Below, in pieces: positions 31,331 to 43,896 of a DNA stretch of 64,000 bases. A program made the position numbers and the translations under genes. The first letter of the stretch is position 1. Every line of letters starts with the position of its first letter. The notes beneath the pieces were generated by a model that saw nothing but the letters and a program-made list of their open reading frames with translations, searched no databases and had not been told where the DNA came from. Source of the DNA: Prinsepia uniflora (lineage: Eukaryota > Streptophyta > Magnoliopsida > Rosales > Rosaceae); contig CM064870.1 of assembly GCA_032719365.1 (NCBI GenBank), positions 47,028,194-47,092,193 on the forward strand, in the 5' to 3' direction.

Positions 31331-33118
31331 GTCAATAGTGTCGATTATGGTCACAAACTTTGGCCTCCCAACAAGCCGTGTTATCGATGAAACTCTTGAT
31401 GATTGATGCCCTTCATTGCTGATGGTGGTGTTAATCACAATAGATCGGAGCAAATGCGATATGGTGATGAACGGTATTGCTCGTCGTTTTAAAAATTCCA
31501 ATAAGGTGGCAATAATGATACTGATAAGCAATGATAATGATAATGGTGGCTTATTTGTGCATTTTGTTAGCTTATTTTTCTTTTTAGATTTGTTTTGTAC
31601 AAATAAGTCTAGCGATTTTTATATTTAATTGTGTAAGGTTTTTTTTTACGAAATTTTAAAAATTAGTTATTCGAATAGTAATAATTTTTATGTTGCCTAA
31701 ATTATTTAAATTATATTATTTTGTATAGATATTAAGACTGACTTCATTGAATTTCATATATGAGATAAGTATAAGTTCTGCATGGTTGTCATTAAATAAA
31801 ACAAAAAACTTGTTACTTTATGTGGATCATCTCTTTTGATTATTGTTGAAGATAAGATTCCAAAGGCTGCTGTGGCAGGGTTGGGTTTGTATTGACTTGG
31901 TTTAATTAATTACAAGAGGAATTTAAGAAAACTCATGATTGAAATCCAGTTCAAGGATGCCAGCCTGCAGCCTCCATACATCATCATGTCGTCTGATGTT
32001 CGTTTAGCTAGGGACTCAAAACCATAACAAACAATGTTAAGCTGCTTTTTATGTACGTATTTCGGTGGAGAAATTGATTTTTAATATATATATATATATT
32101 ATTCACTCGATCCCTTTGATAAAAATTTCAAATTTGCAACAATACCGCGGCTTTTGAGTTTAATTTGTACCAATTGGAAATTTAAGGATATTTGCCATTT
32201 TCTTCATATAAAACGACAGCTTCCAGTTGGATTTTCTTGACCCAACTATTTCCACAACCCCACTACCATGCACGATCGATACGGTCCATGGTTTAAAGTG
32301 AAGATCGTGAATTTAATTTTGTATACTTAAGGCTCTTTTTCCTTCTAAAATTAATAAACTTGAGTACGTAGACACGGGCTGATGTTTTGGATTAGGGTGT
32401 GCTCTAATTCACCTGAAATTGATGAGTCAACGTAAAATTTTATATGAAGTTAGTTTATATAGCCCACTTATTAGTTTATTTTACACTTAAATATGAGGGA
32501 TTGTGATAATTTTAAAGATTATATGATGTCTTATCTACGCAAAAAATGTGTCTGTTGCAATCCAATTGTTATTATATTTTATTTGCATGATTATTTTTTT
32601 GTTTATTTGCATAAAATACGTATTTTTAGGTATATTTTCTTAATCAATGAAATTCACTTAATATCATAAAAATTTGATAAAAAAAATTACCCTAGCTAAC
32701 ATTTAGCCCACCTCATTTTAATTTCTGGGTTCGTGCCTGCAAGTAGGATTCAAATTCATAAATATCTTTCTCAAAATTATATATATTACGTAGTTTGAAG
32801 TTTTTCTTCTAAAAATATCTCTTTCAAGCACATATTCAAATAAGTAAATTTTGTGACTAACATCTTACAAAGTTGGGATGACTAGCAACTAATCTGAGAA
32901 GATGGGCGCTTTCAATTCCTACTAAACCGAAATAGGAGCTCTGCTTTGACATTTTAAATGGTAGCTTAGGGTTTACCCTAGCTCTAATTATTCTTTTCTT
33001 TTCTTTCATATAACATTGGGACGATAAATTTTATATATATCTTGGGAATCAATTTTTTATTATTTATAGAAATCAAATTTTACTGTTAATTAGTTATAAA
33101 TGTTTACATCACTAATTA
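31331..33118. other. AT-rich intergenic stretch
   Basis: About 1.8 kb, strongly AT-rich, with a (TA)n run near 32081-32099. I see no exon-like block, RNA gene or repeat ends. Confidence 0.45.
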
Positions 33119-33250
33119 TTAGGGTTGACAATATGTCGTGTCGTGTTGTGTCATGAACTCTGTTTTATCCAAATATTGCCCAACCCGAACCCGACTCGTT
33201 TAATAATCATGTCAAAAATGTCCAACTCGAACTCGACCCGTTAATAACCC
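33119..33250 (+). mobile_element. Left end of a TIR element split by nested LTRs
   Basis: The sequence starts AGGGTTGACAATATGTCGTG. The inverse motif AATTGTCACCCT stands at 42559-42570, at the far side of the LTR nest, preceded by similar 'acccgaa..cccactcgtttattaa' sequence (compare 33187-33205). I infer one ~0.45-kb element interrupted near 33250 by the nest. No clear target duplication, so the family is unassigned. Confidence 0.45.
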
Positions 33251-33400
33251 AGGTAAACTCATTACAATCACCTAAAACCATCATTAACGTCACAAATCGA
33301 AAATAAAAGTCAAATAGCAAAACCGAGCCCTTACCTCCACTCAGCCGTGTACGGCGGCCCAGCCATCTCCTGCCACCGTTCTCAGCTTCACCAGCCTTCT
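33251..33400 (-). mobile_element. LTR piece Z, inner part (minus strand)
   Basis: It contains 'cttacctccactcagccgtgtacggcggcccagcc', homologous to 17415-17462 in LTR C, so it is mid-LTR sequence in minus orientation. It continues at 39354-40039 beyond solo LTR X. The left boundary with the TIR element is uncertain by tens of bases. Confidence 0.65.
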
Positions 33401-33405
33401 CTCAC
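33401..33405. repeat. Target-site duplication of solo LTR X (left)
   Basis: CTCAC before TGACAGGACCC; repeated at 39354-39358 after GGGTCGTTACA. Confidence 0.9.
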
Positions 33406-33867
33406 TGACAGGACCCGTCCCAACTGGATTTTGATAACCGTGCCCGGTCCTGCTCCCGTCTGACAAGTCAACTGAAGTCCCGAAATTTCCCTTCAGCACC
33501 TGTTAGACCAGAGATAACTGCACTGATTTTCGCTCATGCCTCCGCCTCTCGATGAGCCCCGAACGTCGTGCCACGGCTTGGAGGGTTATCAAAACAGAAA
33601 AGGTGTGAGTGGACAAAAATAATATCATTTAAAACGCATTTCAAAATACCTCATGTAACCTCCAGTTTATCAAACCATGCATGCATAGGGTAAAACATAT
33701 GAATAACAATTACCGGCTTGCCAGCCAAATCACATAACAAGTATCAAATCCCGGCTCTCAGGCCAAAACATAGGAAATCATAATCACCTGGCCACACAGA
33801 CCAGAAACCTGTACTCAATACCAGTACGTAATCACTATCAACATCAAACAGCACCACTCACAAATGC

Positions 33868-33901
<34 letters not shown>
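33868..33901. repeat. (ATCA)n microsatellite
   Basis: About eight ATCA units within solo LTR X. Confidence 0.95.
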
Positions 33902-34043
33902 CACACAATTCACAAGTGCACCAATAATCACACAGTCACATCTGCACTACGCGTAGGCCAATATCCAGCCACATTCTCAGGATCAGACACCTCTGGGCTA
34001 AACCCTCGGCCTCAGTCACATATGGGCGAACACATCCCCAAGC

Positions 34044-34048
34044 TCAGA
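34044..34048. repeat. Target-site duplication of solo LTR Y (left)
   Basis: TCAGA before TGACAGAACCC; repeated at 37386-37390. Confidence 0.9.
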
Positions 34049-34854
34049 TGACAGAACCCATCCCAATCCCCCCGGGATTAGTGCGGGATGACCCTGCTCC
34101 CGTCTGACACGAAGTGTCAGACAAGGGATATTTCCGACCTTTGCCCTCCCGGGCTATCAGAGTACGTCAGGATCCGGAGGAGGTATGTGATATCTCCGTC
34201 TCTGCTACAGTCCACATCCGATGTCAACCTGAAGGGCAGTCAAAACATTAAAAACTGTGAGTGGACAAAACAAGAGTTTATAAAAACATTTTAACGAGAA
34301 GACATTTGTACCCTCCACTAAAAAGCATGCATGCATTCGAAAACCATTTATCCAAAACAAACCATATGTGGGACTAAGCCCAAAGCAGATATAAACTAAG
34401 GTCGAAAGGACCACAATAAAAACGACCATACGGGCCACTGCCCAAATCCATAAAGGACTCGGCCCCAAACCATAAAGAAACCAAGTACACGAGCTACTGC
34501 TCAAATCCTGTGCACACCTGTACACACCACATATCATATAACATATATCCATCACATACATATATATAAGTCACACAACCAATCCTGTCACGGTATCCAA
34601 AGCCACGCGCATGCTACCCAGGTCTCAATCCGAGTCTTCTCAAAGTCAAGATCAATGTCCGTAGACCACTGACCCTACCTGAGGTAATAGTAATCATAGC
34701 CTTCCTGAGAGTAAGGAACCCAACTGGGAGGTGACTCCACTCAGTCGGTGCTCCGTGACTACTCCGGGGTCCACCCAGGCCAATGACCCTCCCCGAAGGA
34801 GATAATAGAAGTAAAGGAAGGTAGACGAACATATATATACATAACATAAACATT

Positions 34855-35040
34855 CATGACCGGTTCCCCTGAACCGTCATGATCCATAATATCCATAATC
34901 AGGTAACATGCCGGTTCCCATAAACCGTCATGTACCGTAATAACATAACAAGGGTTCATGCCGGTTCCCATAAACCGTCATGAACCACGATACCACAACA
35001 AGGGTTCATGCCGGTTCCCATAAACCGTCATGAACCTGGG
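34855..35040 (-). repeat. Tandem hairpin repeats in LTR Y
   Basis: Four units of roughly 60 bp contain CATG(C/A)CCGGTT...AACCGTCATG. In the last two, GGTTCATG-C-CGGTT pairs with AACCG-T-CATGAACC around a CCCATA loop (13 pairs, one mismatch). LTR K holds three related units at 57015-57150 in its own sense orientation, with partly compensated changes. Confidence 0.85.
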
Positions 35041-35748
35041 AATCCATTTAAGGTTCCCTGACCTGAGATCAAAACCGTAAAGTGACTGGGTCTCGTACCC
35101 GAACATAGGACACCAACTGGGCACCGTGCCCGGAATCTGAGGTCATATGCCCGAGACAAAACCAAATGGGTTTCATACCCGAGTTTATCATTTTGAAATC
35201 CAAATTCAGTTCATTTAAATCAATAAAGAAATACAGACCCGTATAAGCACCGTATAAGGCCGAAACCTCGAAATACGTGCTTATACGTAACCACATACAA
35301 ATGCACCCATGGCATCATCAAACAAGTAATAAAACATTTAATAAACATTTATGCATGCACCAATTTAGAAAACAAGGTCCACTCACAGACCGTCCGAGCT
35401 GCCGCCTCGATTTGTGTGCCATACGGCTCCCCGAGCTGACCACCGTCACCGGGACTCCCAAACCTGTCCAAATCGTAATAGAAGGTTACTAACTACTTAA
35501 TTAACCTCCCACTAAAGCCCCGTAATTTTCCCGTATTTTTAACTATTTTTAATCCCTAACCTAAACATTCCGATGCCCCGAAACATCTCGAGACGGTGTC
35601 CGATCGACACGAAACCAGTCCCAAAATGTTCGTTACATCGAATAGATGATTTCATATGTTGGAACCTTCCCCAGATTCCCTGCCTCGCGCCCTCACGCGC
35701 CGCCTGAAGTGGCTGCGCGTGGGCTTCACGCGCCTGCTACAGTACCTG

Positions 35749-36090
35749 CTGACGTCATCGCTGACGTCATCTGACATCTGTCAGGTCTGACATGTCAGAC
35801 TCTGACAGGTGCCACGTGTCAAGCTCCCATTGGTCCACGTCACTGTGCTGTCAGTGCCACGTGGCAGTCTGACAGGTGCCACGTGTCATCGCGGCACTGG
35901 TCCACGTATGTGCCACGTGTCAGCCCCTGATTGGGCCACGTCACTGACATGTCAGTGCTGACTGTGCACTGACATGTGACACGTGTCGCACTCCTATTGG
36001 CCCATTTCTGATATGTCAGCTGACATTTTCAGATCTGACAATGCTGACGTCATCGCTGACATGATGACGTCAGCATGATGACGTCACCTG
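35749..36090 (-). promoter_or_regulatory. Cluster of TGACGTCA and CACGTG palindromes in LTR Y
   Basis: About 340 bp contain five TGACGTCA and five CACGTG palindromes plus many TGACATGTCA/CTGACAG variants and repeated 'ggtccacgt'. TGACGTCA and CCACGTGTCA are known cores for plant bZIP (TGA, ABF-type) and bHLH binding. LTR H has an equivalent cluster. The position fits a U3 enhancer, but a hairpin-forming role is equally possible. Confidence 0.6.
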
Positions 36091-37385
36091 TCATCTCTGT
36101 CCTCCCGCGGGTCGACCCGAATACCAGTAACCGGGTCGCCGTGACCCGCGGCTTGACCCGGCCGGTTCTCCCTGCTCCGGCCACCATTTTTCCTCCCGTT
36201 TGTCCCATTCTACTCCTCTCAACCTAACCTAGAGTTCTATGGGTTTAAAAACTAGAAAACGGGTCGAGGTAGTTACCTGTGATGCCGAGAACAGTCGCCC
36301 AGCTTTCGGCCGTCCGTCTGGGCTGCACCGCCGTCCTCAGCCGTTCCTTTTGATCCCATTAGCCTCCTCGAGTCCCCAAAGACCCAACCAAATCATTAGT
36401 TTCGATCCAAGACCCATAAAACCCAAGTTTTGAATTTCAAACCCCTAACCTCCCTTTTCGGGCTTCCTCCCGCCGTGAGCCGCCGTGGCTCTGGCCGCCT
36501 CCGTCCTGTCCTTCCTCGTCTCACTCACACTATCATCCTGGTCTCAGTCACTGGTGGTGAGGGGATGTGTGTTGTGTGTGTTGAAGAAAATGGAGAATAT
36601 GGGTTAATGGGGTTTTTCGGGTTTGTGAGGAAAAGGAAGAAAATGAATGAAAATGATGGTGGTGCCGTGGAAGAGAAGAGAGAAGGAGATGTGATCAGAT
36701 GAGAGAAGAGAGAATTGATGGTGAGGATTAAAAGGTAGGGTTGAAATGGATGGTTAGGATTAATAGTTGTTAGGTTAAATTATAAAATAATTAAAATAAT
36801 AATATTTAATTATTTAGATCCACATTTTGGGGGATCAAAGCAATGGGATGAGTGACACTTGTCACTCATCCATAGGCCCACCAAAATATCCACCCAATCA
36901 GATTTCGCCAAAACGTCACCGTCTCGAAGTTCGTGCATAGTGAAATCGAACTTCCGTGACCCATAACCCTCCCGTTCGAAGTCCGATTTCAGTGTGCCGC
37001 TTGCCTATGGATTCGTATCATCCTTATCTACGTAACGGTCTTTGGCCCTCGGCCATCGGACCTCCCGGTCAAAAAGTCAACATTTGACCCCTTTTACCCA
37101 AAATTACCAAAATGCCCCTAAACTTCCGAACGTCATAACTTCTTCCTCGAATGTCGGAATTGAACGTGCCACCTGTCTATGAACTCGTGACGTCACGAAC
37201 TACGTCACGGTCATCGGTCAAAGTCCATTTGACCACCCGATTGAAAAGTCAACGTTTTGCCATCACTAGGGGCAAAACGGTCATTTCGCATCGTTCGTCC
37301 GATTTCGCTCTACTAATCACCGATTAACCTCATTAATCGTGATTAGTCACTAATCTAATCTAGGAATTTGAGACGGGTCGTTACA

Positions 37386-37390
37386 TCAGA
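37386..37390. repeat. Target-site duplication of solo LTR Y (right)
   Basis: TCAGA, the exact copy of 34044-34048; LTR X resumes after it. Confidence 0.9.
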
Positions 37391-39353
37391 CACATCCGAA
37401 AAGCCGGCTTACCATAACAACTCACAATCATACCATCATATCCCCTAAGCTCCGGTCGTCTAGGTACTCCCCTAGCTCCGACCGTCTGGGGTATCCACAA
37501 TCACAATGAAAACCATCCCGGGATTACATCCCAAAACATTTCAATCACATCCTTGACTTCAAACCAAGTCAAAATCATTTCCTACAGGGTCTCAAGCCCA
37601 AATACCATTTACACGTAAATTCGTAAAATCTCATTTGAAACATTAAAATAATCCAGAAACCATCCTTAACTCACCAATTAAGTCAAAATATCTATTTTGA
37701 AATCATTTTGACTCCGGGCCTAGCCCAAAATATCATTTGCATGTATTTCGTAAAACGTGCCCGAAAGACCAATTAAAATAATCATTAAATCACAAACAAT
37801 CATGCCACATCATCAGGACATCATTGAAATTCAAATCATGCAATCAATCATGTAAAACATTTAACTATGCATTCATAATGGTTTATAAAACAAACGTCCA
37901 CTCACACACCGTCCAAACCGCTCGCTTTCCGAGCTACACGCGTTTCCGTAATTTCTGACATTTTTCAGGAATTTCAAATCCTATCCAAAATTATTACTCA
38001 GGGTCACTAATGACTAAATTAACATCATATTAATTCCCCATAATTTACTTGGAATTAAATACGTATTTTAAACATATATTAAAACTTCAGATACCCTGAA
38101 CACTATCGAAACGATATCCGATTTCCTCGAAACTAGTGCCAAAATGTTCGTTACATTAAATTGGATAAAAGTCATGTTGACCTCACCTCGAAATTCCCGC
38201 TCATGCGCCCCCACGCGCCGCTGCAAGCGGCTGCGCGTGGAATCCACGCGCCAGCTACAGTAACCAGGTTACTGTTCATCATCACCTCTACCCGTTTCCT
38301 TGTAAACGGGTCCTGCGGTGCAACCCGGTTCAATCCTGCCCAATTCGTGTTCAATTTCCACCATTAATTGATCCTATAGCATCGTTATAGACCCAATTAA
38401 GGTTCCGTGAATTCAATTACATGAACGCTTACCTCAATCCAGTCCAATCAAACTCGACTATTCGAAGAACTGCCGTACACTGTGTATTCATCGAATTTCA
38501 TCATTCTCCATCGTTTTCCTTCAATTGATTCATCCAAAAGCATCGTGGGATCCTAATGAACATATTTCCAAGTCCAATTTCATCATTCCCTGTCTCAAAT
38601 TCCTCGACTCAAGCTCGAAAATTCGAAGTCTTCCCCTTCTCTGTTCTAGTCCAAAACGACTCTAATTCACATCAATTTTCACTAGGTTCGACTCGTCTCA
38701 ATCCCAGGGAGCTAAATTCAAGGTTAATTACAGTCATGGACGTCTAACAATTCAAATTCAATCCTTAGGTTCATCAAAGGTTTTCGGGTGGGTTTCGAGT
38801 TTTCTGGATTTTTTCCCTGCCCTTTTCTTCTCTATAATTCCTCACGATTTCACTCTCAATTACGTCAGGTTCTCAATTGGTTTTGGGTTACTGGGAAGAT
38901 CAATCAGACAGTGAGATTTCTCTGTTTTTTCCTTCTGCTCACACTGTTTAAATGTTGTTTGTAAACAATAAAGATTCAAGTCATGCCACCCATCTTTCAA
39001 TTATGGTGACAAGCGTCACCAAGTAACCAGTCCTTATCCAATTTAGCTGAATCAGCTAAAGTAACCGTCATAATTCACCCCACTTCCCAAAATTACCATT
39101 TTACCCTTCTATACACAAATGACCAAAATGCCCCTAGCATTCCCCAATCCATAACTTTTTCATCCGGACTCCGATTGACGCATGTCGTCTGTCTACGGAT
39201 TCAGCATCTCGAGACCTATCCAACGGTACTTCCAAAAAGTCCAAACAAGGTCCCTAGCAAAAAGTCAACTTTCGGCCCTTATAACTAGGGGCAAAATCGT
39301 CATTTCTTTCAATTTTTCCAATATTTCCTTTTTTGAATTTCCGGGTCGTTACA

Positions 39354-39358
39354 CTCAC
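39354..39358. repeat. Target-site duplication of solo LTR X (right)
   Basis: CTCAC, the exact copy of 33401-33405; LTR piece Z resumes after it. Confidence 0.9.
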
Positions 39359-40039
39359 TCTCCTGGTTCCTCAGATATTATCATATGGGGTAAGGGTTTG
39401 GATTGGGTTGAGAGATCGATCGGGTTTTGGGTTTGGTTTAGGGACATGGTCGAGTAAGGGAAAAAGGAATGGGATGCATGAATACAATTTCAATGGGCAA
39501 TGGATGAGTGACACTTGTCACTCGTCCATTGGGCCTTCCCAAATATCTGGCCCACTTGAGTACAAAACCTCCCCGTTTCGTAAAACGTGCAATAGTGCCC
39601 CGAAACTTCCATGAACCGTAACTTCGTCGTCGAACATCCGGATTCGACGTGCCGCCTGTCTATGGATTCATATCGACCCGATCTACCTAACAGTCCTCGG
39701 TCCTCGACCATCGGACCTCCCGGGTCAAAAGTCAACTATTTACCTCCTTTTAACCAAATTACCAAAATACCCCTTAACTTCCGAACGTCATAACTTTTTT
39801 CTCGAACGTCGGAATTAGACATGCCACCTGTCTAAGAACTTGTGACGTCCCGAACTACGTCACAGTCATCGGTCAAAGTCCATTTGACCGTCCGAATGAA
39901 AAGTCAACGTTTCGCCCATTCCAAGGGCAAAATCGTCATTTTGCATCGTTCGTCCGATTTCGCCCAACTAATCACGGATTAACTTCACTAATCATGATAG
40001 TCACTAATCTAATCCCGGAATTCAAGACGGGTCGTTACA
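39359..40039 (-). mobile_element. LTR piece Z, outer part (minus strand)
   Basis: It ends in GACGGGTCGTTACA at 40039, the inverse of an LTR start. It contains two copies of the GTTGACTTTT/'gacatgccacctgtc' module and the palindrome with 16-bp arms at 39498-39531 (one G-T pair), the longest intact version in the window. Together with 33251-33400 it makes the first ~0.85 kb of a minus-strand LTR. Confidence 0.85.
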
Positions 40040-42246
40040 CGATTCGAGTTGTCAGTTGGATTTCTAGTTTTGGACGTTTGGGATGGCTTTCGTTGATTGG
40101 GTTATGTTTCTGGTGGTTGTGCGAGTCAGTGGAGATCGACATCGAGGGCTGAGGTATGGTGGAGCAACGACGGGGGTAAGGCACTCGATACAGTGAGTTA
40201 CGTTTAAAATTTGATTTTGGGTTTAAGGTTTGATGATCGATTTTAACAACCAAAACTGTTTCCTGGTGGTCGTACTAGTTAATTGGGATCGGAACCAAAG
40301 GCGAAGGATGGCTGAACAGGCTCAAGGAAGGACTAGAAATGACGACCACTGTTCATCGATTCGAACAGGTAGTTTTAGACACTTTCCCATCGTTTTAATT
40401 ACGTAGATCGAGTCAGGGGATGCATACGATCAAGTAGGAATTAACGGGATTAAGATTGGGTTAAAAATAGCGGAGTATCGGTTGCGACGATTCTCCGGTT
40501 CAGTCAAACCGGATAACCAGAGAACCGGGTTTGAACCAATTCAATGCGAGGAAAGGGATGTCACTATTCATTGGCACGTGGGTTTCACGCGCAGTGCTTT
40601 GGGCGACGCATGAAGGCGCGTGGGCCTATATTTCAAGGCACGATCAACATGTAATTTTATCCTTTCGATGTAACGAACATTTTGGGACAAGATTCGAGTC
40701 GATCGGACACTGTTTTGCGGTAATTTTTAGTGTCTGAAGGTGTAGGTTCTATTTTAAATACGTTTAAAAATTCCGGAAAATTTGGGGGGATTAATGTTAA
40801 GGCTAATTGAAATAGTTAGTGACCTTCGAGTGTGAATTGGATAGGTTTGGAAGTCCCAGAGATGGCGGATTAGCCTCGGGAAGGCTTATGGCACGCTTAT
40901 CGAGGTGGCAACTAGGACTGTCTATGAGTGGACTTTTGTTTTATAAATATGATGCATGCATAACTGTTTTATATGTTTTATATCTATGTTTTGAATGCCT
41001 TGAATACGTAGGTTTTTGGTATTTGGTATTTTTTTATTTGCACGTATTTTGAGGCGTATGATTTTATGTTGGATTTGTATGTGCTTGTGTTTTCAGTGAT
41101 TTTTTGATGAAATGGTTTTGGATTTGATTAGATGAACTCGGGCATGAGACCCATTTGGTTTGGAAACTATCGGACTTGGAGTCCATTTGATTTAATGAAG
41201 AATCAGACTGAGACCCATTTGAGTTATATGATCGGGTCGAGGCCCCAGTTGGTTTGCGAAATCGGGCATGATGCCCAGTTGTGTTTTATAAATGTGATTT
41301 CGGGTCGGGGACCCATTTATCGATATTGGATTTATGGATTTACGATGGTTTTATGGAAATTCCAAGCATGGCCCCTTTGAGATGTTTTGGAAATGGTTTT
41401 ATAAGGATGTTTCCCATTTACCATCCTTAGATGAGAATATGTGGATGGTCTCCTCTAGATGTTTGGGACACTGGGGAAGTCACGGCGCATTGCTTGCGAG
41501 AGGTCATTGCACTGAGCGACCAGACCGTATAGTGACTCAAGAGTAGGATTGCTATGATTAGATGCCTGGGACGTCAGACATCTTGGATGTCAGATATATG
41601 AACCCAGAAAGACCACGGGCAGCATGTGTTGCTTAAACCGTGAGATATGACGTCTAGGACATCAAGCGTCTGGGACGCTAGGCATCTGGGATGCCGAGGA
41701 TGGGTATTTGGTAAACATGAATTGATTGGATTTATAAAATGATATTTCTGTGTTTATAGATTTGGGCAGTGGTCCACATGATTTGGATTTACGGTTTTGA
41801 GCTGAGTTCCCACATGTTCTTAGATTTTATGATTTTGGGCTAAGGCCCTAATGATTTGAGAAATGGAAATGAATTTGGTTTTATAAACGATTTTTATTAT
41901 ATTTGATTTGATTGAAGTAACTAGTTTTCGAATGCATGCATACTTTTTAGTGAAGAGCATAAATGTCTTCTTATGAAATGTGTTTTATGAAATTATTTAT
42001 TTTCGTGCACTCACAGTCTTTTTAATGGTTTTTAATGTCCTTCAGGTTGATAGCGGATGCGGGCTGTAGCAGAGATCGAAACCTCACATTCCTTGGCCGA
42101 TTCTGGCGCACTCTAGAGGCCCATTGAGCTCAGGATTTCGGGTTATCTCTTGTCTGGTTTGCGTGTTACCTCGGGTGGCACGTGTGGTAGACAGGAGCAT
42201 GGCACATCTCGCGTTAATTTCGGGGGGATTGGGATGGGTCGTGTCA
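40040..42246 (+). mobile_element. LTR piece F (plus strand), head-to-head with Z
   Basis: Plus-strand LTR lacking its first part. It holds the GGCACGTGGGTTTCACGCGC hairpin region (about 40573), the TGTAACGAACATTTTGGGAC block (about 40668), TATGAGTGGACTTTTG/ATGCATGCAT near 40926, micro-hairpins AGCGTC-TGG-GACGCT (41665-41679) and GGCATC-TGG-GATGCC (41681-41695), GCACTCACAG near 42005, and a proper end GGGTCGTGTCA at 42246. Z's LTR start abuts F's middle, so either an inversion or joining of two LTR copies made this structure. Confidence 0.85.
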
Positions 42247-42570
42247 TTTAACCTATTTAAATTATAAGATTTAATAGGTATTTAGGTAGGTAAATATGTA
42301 GATATATGAGTTAATAATGACATATTTATTAAATAGGTTAATATATAAGTCAATATACGGACTAACAAGTTAATCCGAAATCTACCTATTTATTAAACGA
42401 GTTAGTAGGTTATTATACGGGTTAACATGTTGACCCGAAACCCACTCGTTTATTAAACGTGTCATAACGGGTTGAACCGAAAATGACTCGAAATTTTAAT
42501 CGTACAGATTGATCAGAATAAATTTCGTGCGAATTTTGAATTGTATAAAAAATTGTCACCCTTTTTAATT
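42247..42570 (+). mobile_element. Right end of the split TIR element
   Basis: Follows the LTR end directly and finishes ATTGTCACCCT, the inverse of AGGGTTGACAAT at 33119. It contains repeated 'ttattaaacg(a/t)gt' and 'gggttaac' phrases. No coding capacity. Confidence 0.45.
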
Positions 42571-43639
42571 ATAACTATTGGGTTGTAGTGTTGTACACCT
42601 CCCACAATAATAATAGAGTTCAATAAATATGAAGTCGAAATAGGTCTCCAGCAGAAAGATGGGAATGGCTGCGCGTTGCATTATTGAATAAGAGACAAAT
42701 TCCATTGCCATTTTGACAAACTTTAAATAACAAACTAATCAATTAAATTATTATAGGCTGCGCGTTGCACTAAGATGGGAATGGCTGCGCGTTGCATTAT
42801 AGGCTGCAATCTTGATTAAAAAACTAATCAATTAAATTATTATTGTAAAAAAAACTAGTGTTGTTAATTACAGGTAAGATTATGAGAGTCAGTGGGTAGG
42901 TAAGTAGATGGGTTAGTTCTGTAATTTTGCAGTTATTATGTGTTTGGGTCAGCATGCAGTGTTTGCTGCGTCATCTCTTTCGGTCCCCATTCCTTTGCAA
43001 AATGTCAAACGCCATCAACTTCGGGAAACCACCCACCAATTAATTTACCGAGAAATTATTATATAAGAAATAATTAAATATCATTTTATACATCAAAATT
43101 GAAGAGCCAATCTCAAAATAAGCTACTAGATTTTAATTTTATCATTTTACTTAATATAATTTTGACATCATATCAGTTTACTTCATCTGTATATTTTAAT
43201 AATTAAATCATTAATTAAGTTACATATATTTTTGTATTAATTAAAAAAATTATTCACATTTTTTATTAAGTGACTAATTATTTTGATTTAGGTACTATTT
43301 CAAATAAGTATATTTAAATGAGCTATAAAAGTACAATTAATTAAACTTAATGTAAATGTAAATGTAATGCCCTTATAGTTTGTTGTATGCACTAATTTGG
43401 AAAAAAAAAATAGCTAAGTTAAAATAATTAGTCACTCAATAAAAAATAAGATTGGTAAGAAATTGTAATGAATACTAAAAATTCCTTTAATTTAATTGGT
43501 GAATTACTAGTGAAATAAGCGGATGGAGTAAATTGATGTGATCTCAAAATTACATGGAGTAAAATGATGAAATTGAAATCTTGTGGTCCATTTTGATATT
43601 GGCCTTTAAAACCTTAGGGTGTAAAATGATGTTTGCCCA
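42571..43639. other. AT-rich stretch with a short duplication
   Basis: Mostly AT-rich with no gene. Between 42657 and 42850, 'gatgggaatggctgcgcgtt' occurs twice and 'aactaatcaattaaattatt' twice, a ~110-bp local duplication. Confidence 0.5.
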
Positions 43640-43890
43640 AAAAATGAGCACATGTACCATCTTGCTCTAATACCGATATTATCTTCAACTTGCAAGTATC
43701 CTTTCTACTCGGCCTAGCAATCCACTTCCTTTAACACTGATATTGTCCTCATCCTCTAACATTGATATTGTCTTCAACTTGCAAGCATATTAGCCCACTT
43801 CACCTAACACTGATATCGTTCTATAAATTGGGCAGCAACCCACTTACTTTAACACTGATATTTTCCTCAACTTGCAAGCACCAACTATAC
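43640..43890 (-). mobile_element. Remnant of another LTR element end
   Basis: 'Ttgctctaataccgatatt' at 43659 is the inverse of a TGGTATTAGAGCAA-type primer-binding region (one change). It is followed by four degenerate units around 'aacactgatattgtcctcaacttgcaagca', wording often seen in Copia LTR ends. This suggests a decayed minus-strand LTR with its primer-binding site at the left. Confidence 0.45.
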
Positions 43891-43896
43891 AGTTTG

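Larger units (their letters stand above)
34049..37385 (-). mobile_element. Solo LTR Y (3337 bp), inserted in X
   Basis: Complete minus-strand LTR with TCAGA on both sides and no interior. Read on the minus strand: start TGTAACGACCCGTC, duplicated GTTGACTTTT module, 12-bp palindrome arms GGATGAGTGACA at 36847-36872, a bZIP/G-box motif cluster (35749-36090), a GCGCGTGGGCTTCACGCGC-like hairpin (about 35716-35733), the TGTAACGAACATTTTGGGAC block (about 35620), inverted 12-mers 35377-35388/34255-34266, end CCTGTCA-type TGACAG. Hairpin repeats 34855-35040 lie between the 12-mers. Longest LTR in the window and closest in layout to A and K. Confidence 0.92.
33406..39353 (-). mobile_element. Solo LTR X, interrupted by solo LTR Y
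   Basis: The termini TGACAGGACCC and CCGGGTCGTTACA are those of a minus-strand LTR of this family, and CTCAC flanks both ends. No primer-binding site or interior follows, so it is a solo LTR left by LTR-LTR recombination. Without Y and one duplication it measures about 2606 bp. It carries the GTGTGAGTGGAC arm at 33604, a GCGCGTGG...CCACGCGC hairpin at about 38234-38251 and the TGTAACGAACATTTTGG block near 38140. A (ATCA)n microsatellite lies at 33868-33901. It sits inside LTR piece Z. Confidence 0.9.

Noticed and set aside
31416..31628. Possible small host gene in the AT-rich gap
   Set aside because: 70 codons ending in low-complexity F/L-rich sequence, with no exon, promoter or similarity support.
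33868..33901. ATCA repeat as a functional element
   Set aside because: Ordinary microsatellite inside solo LTR X.
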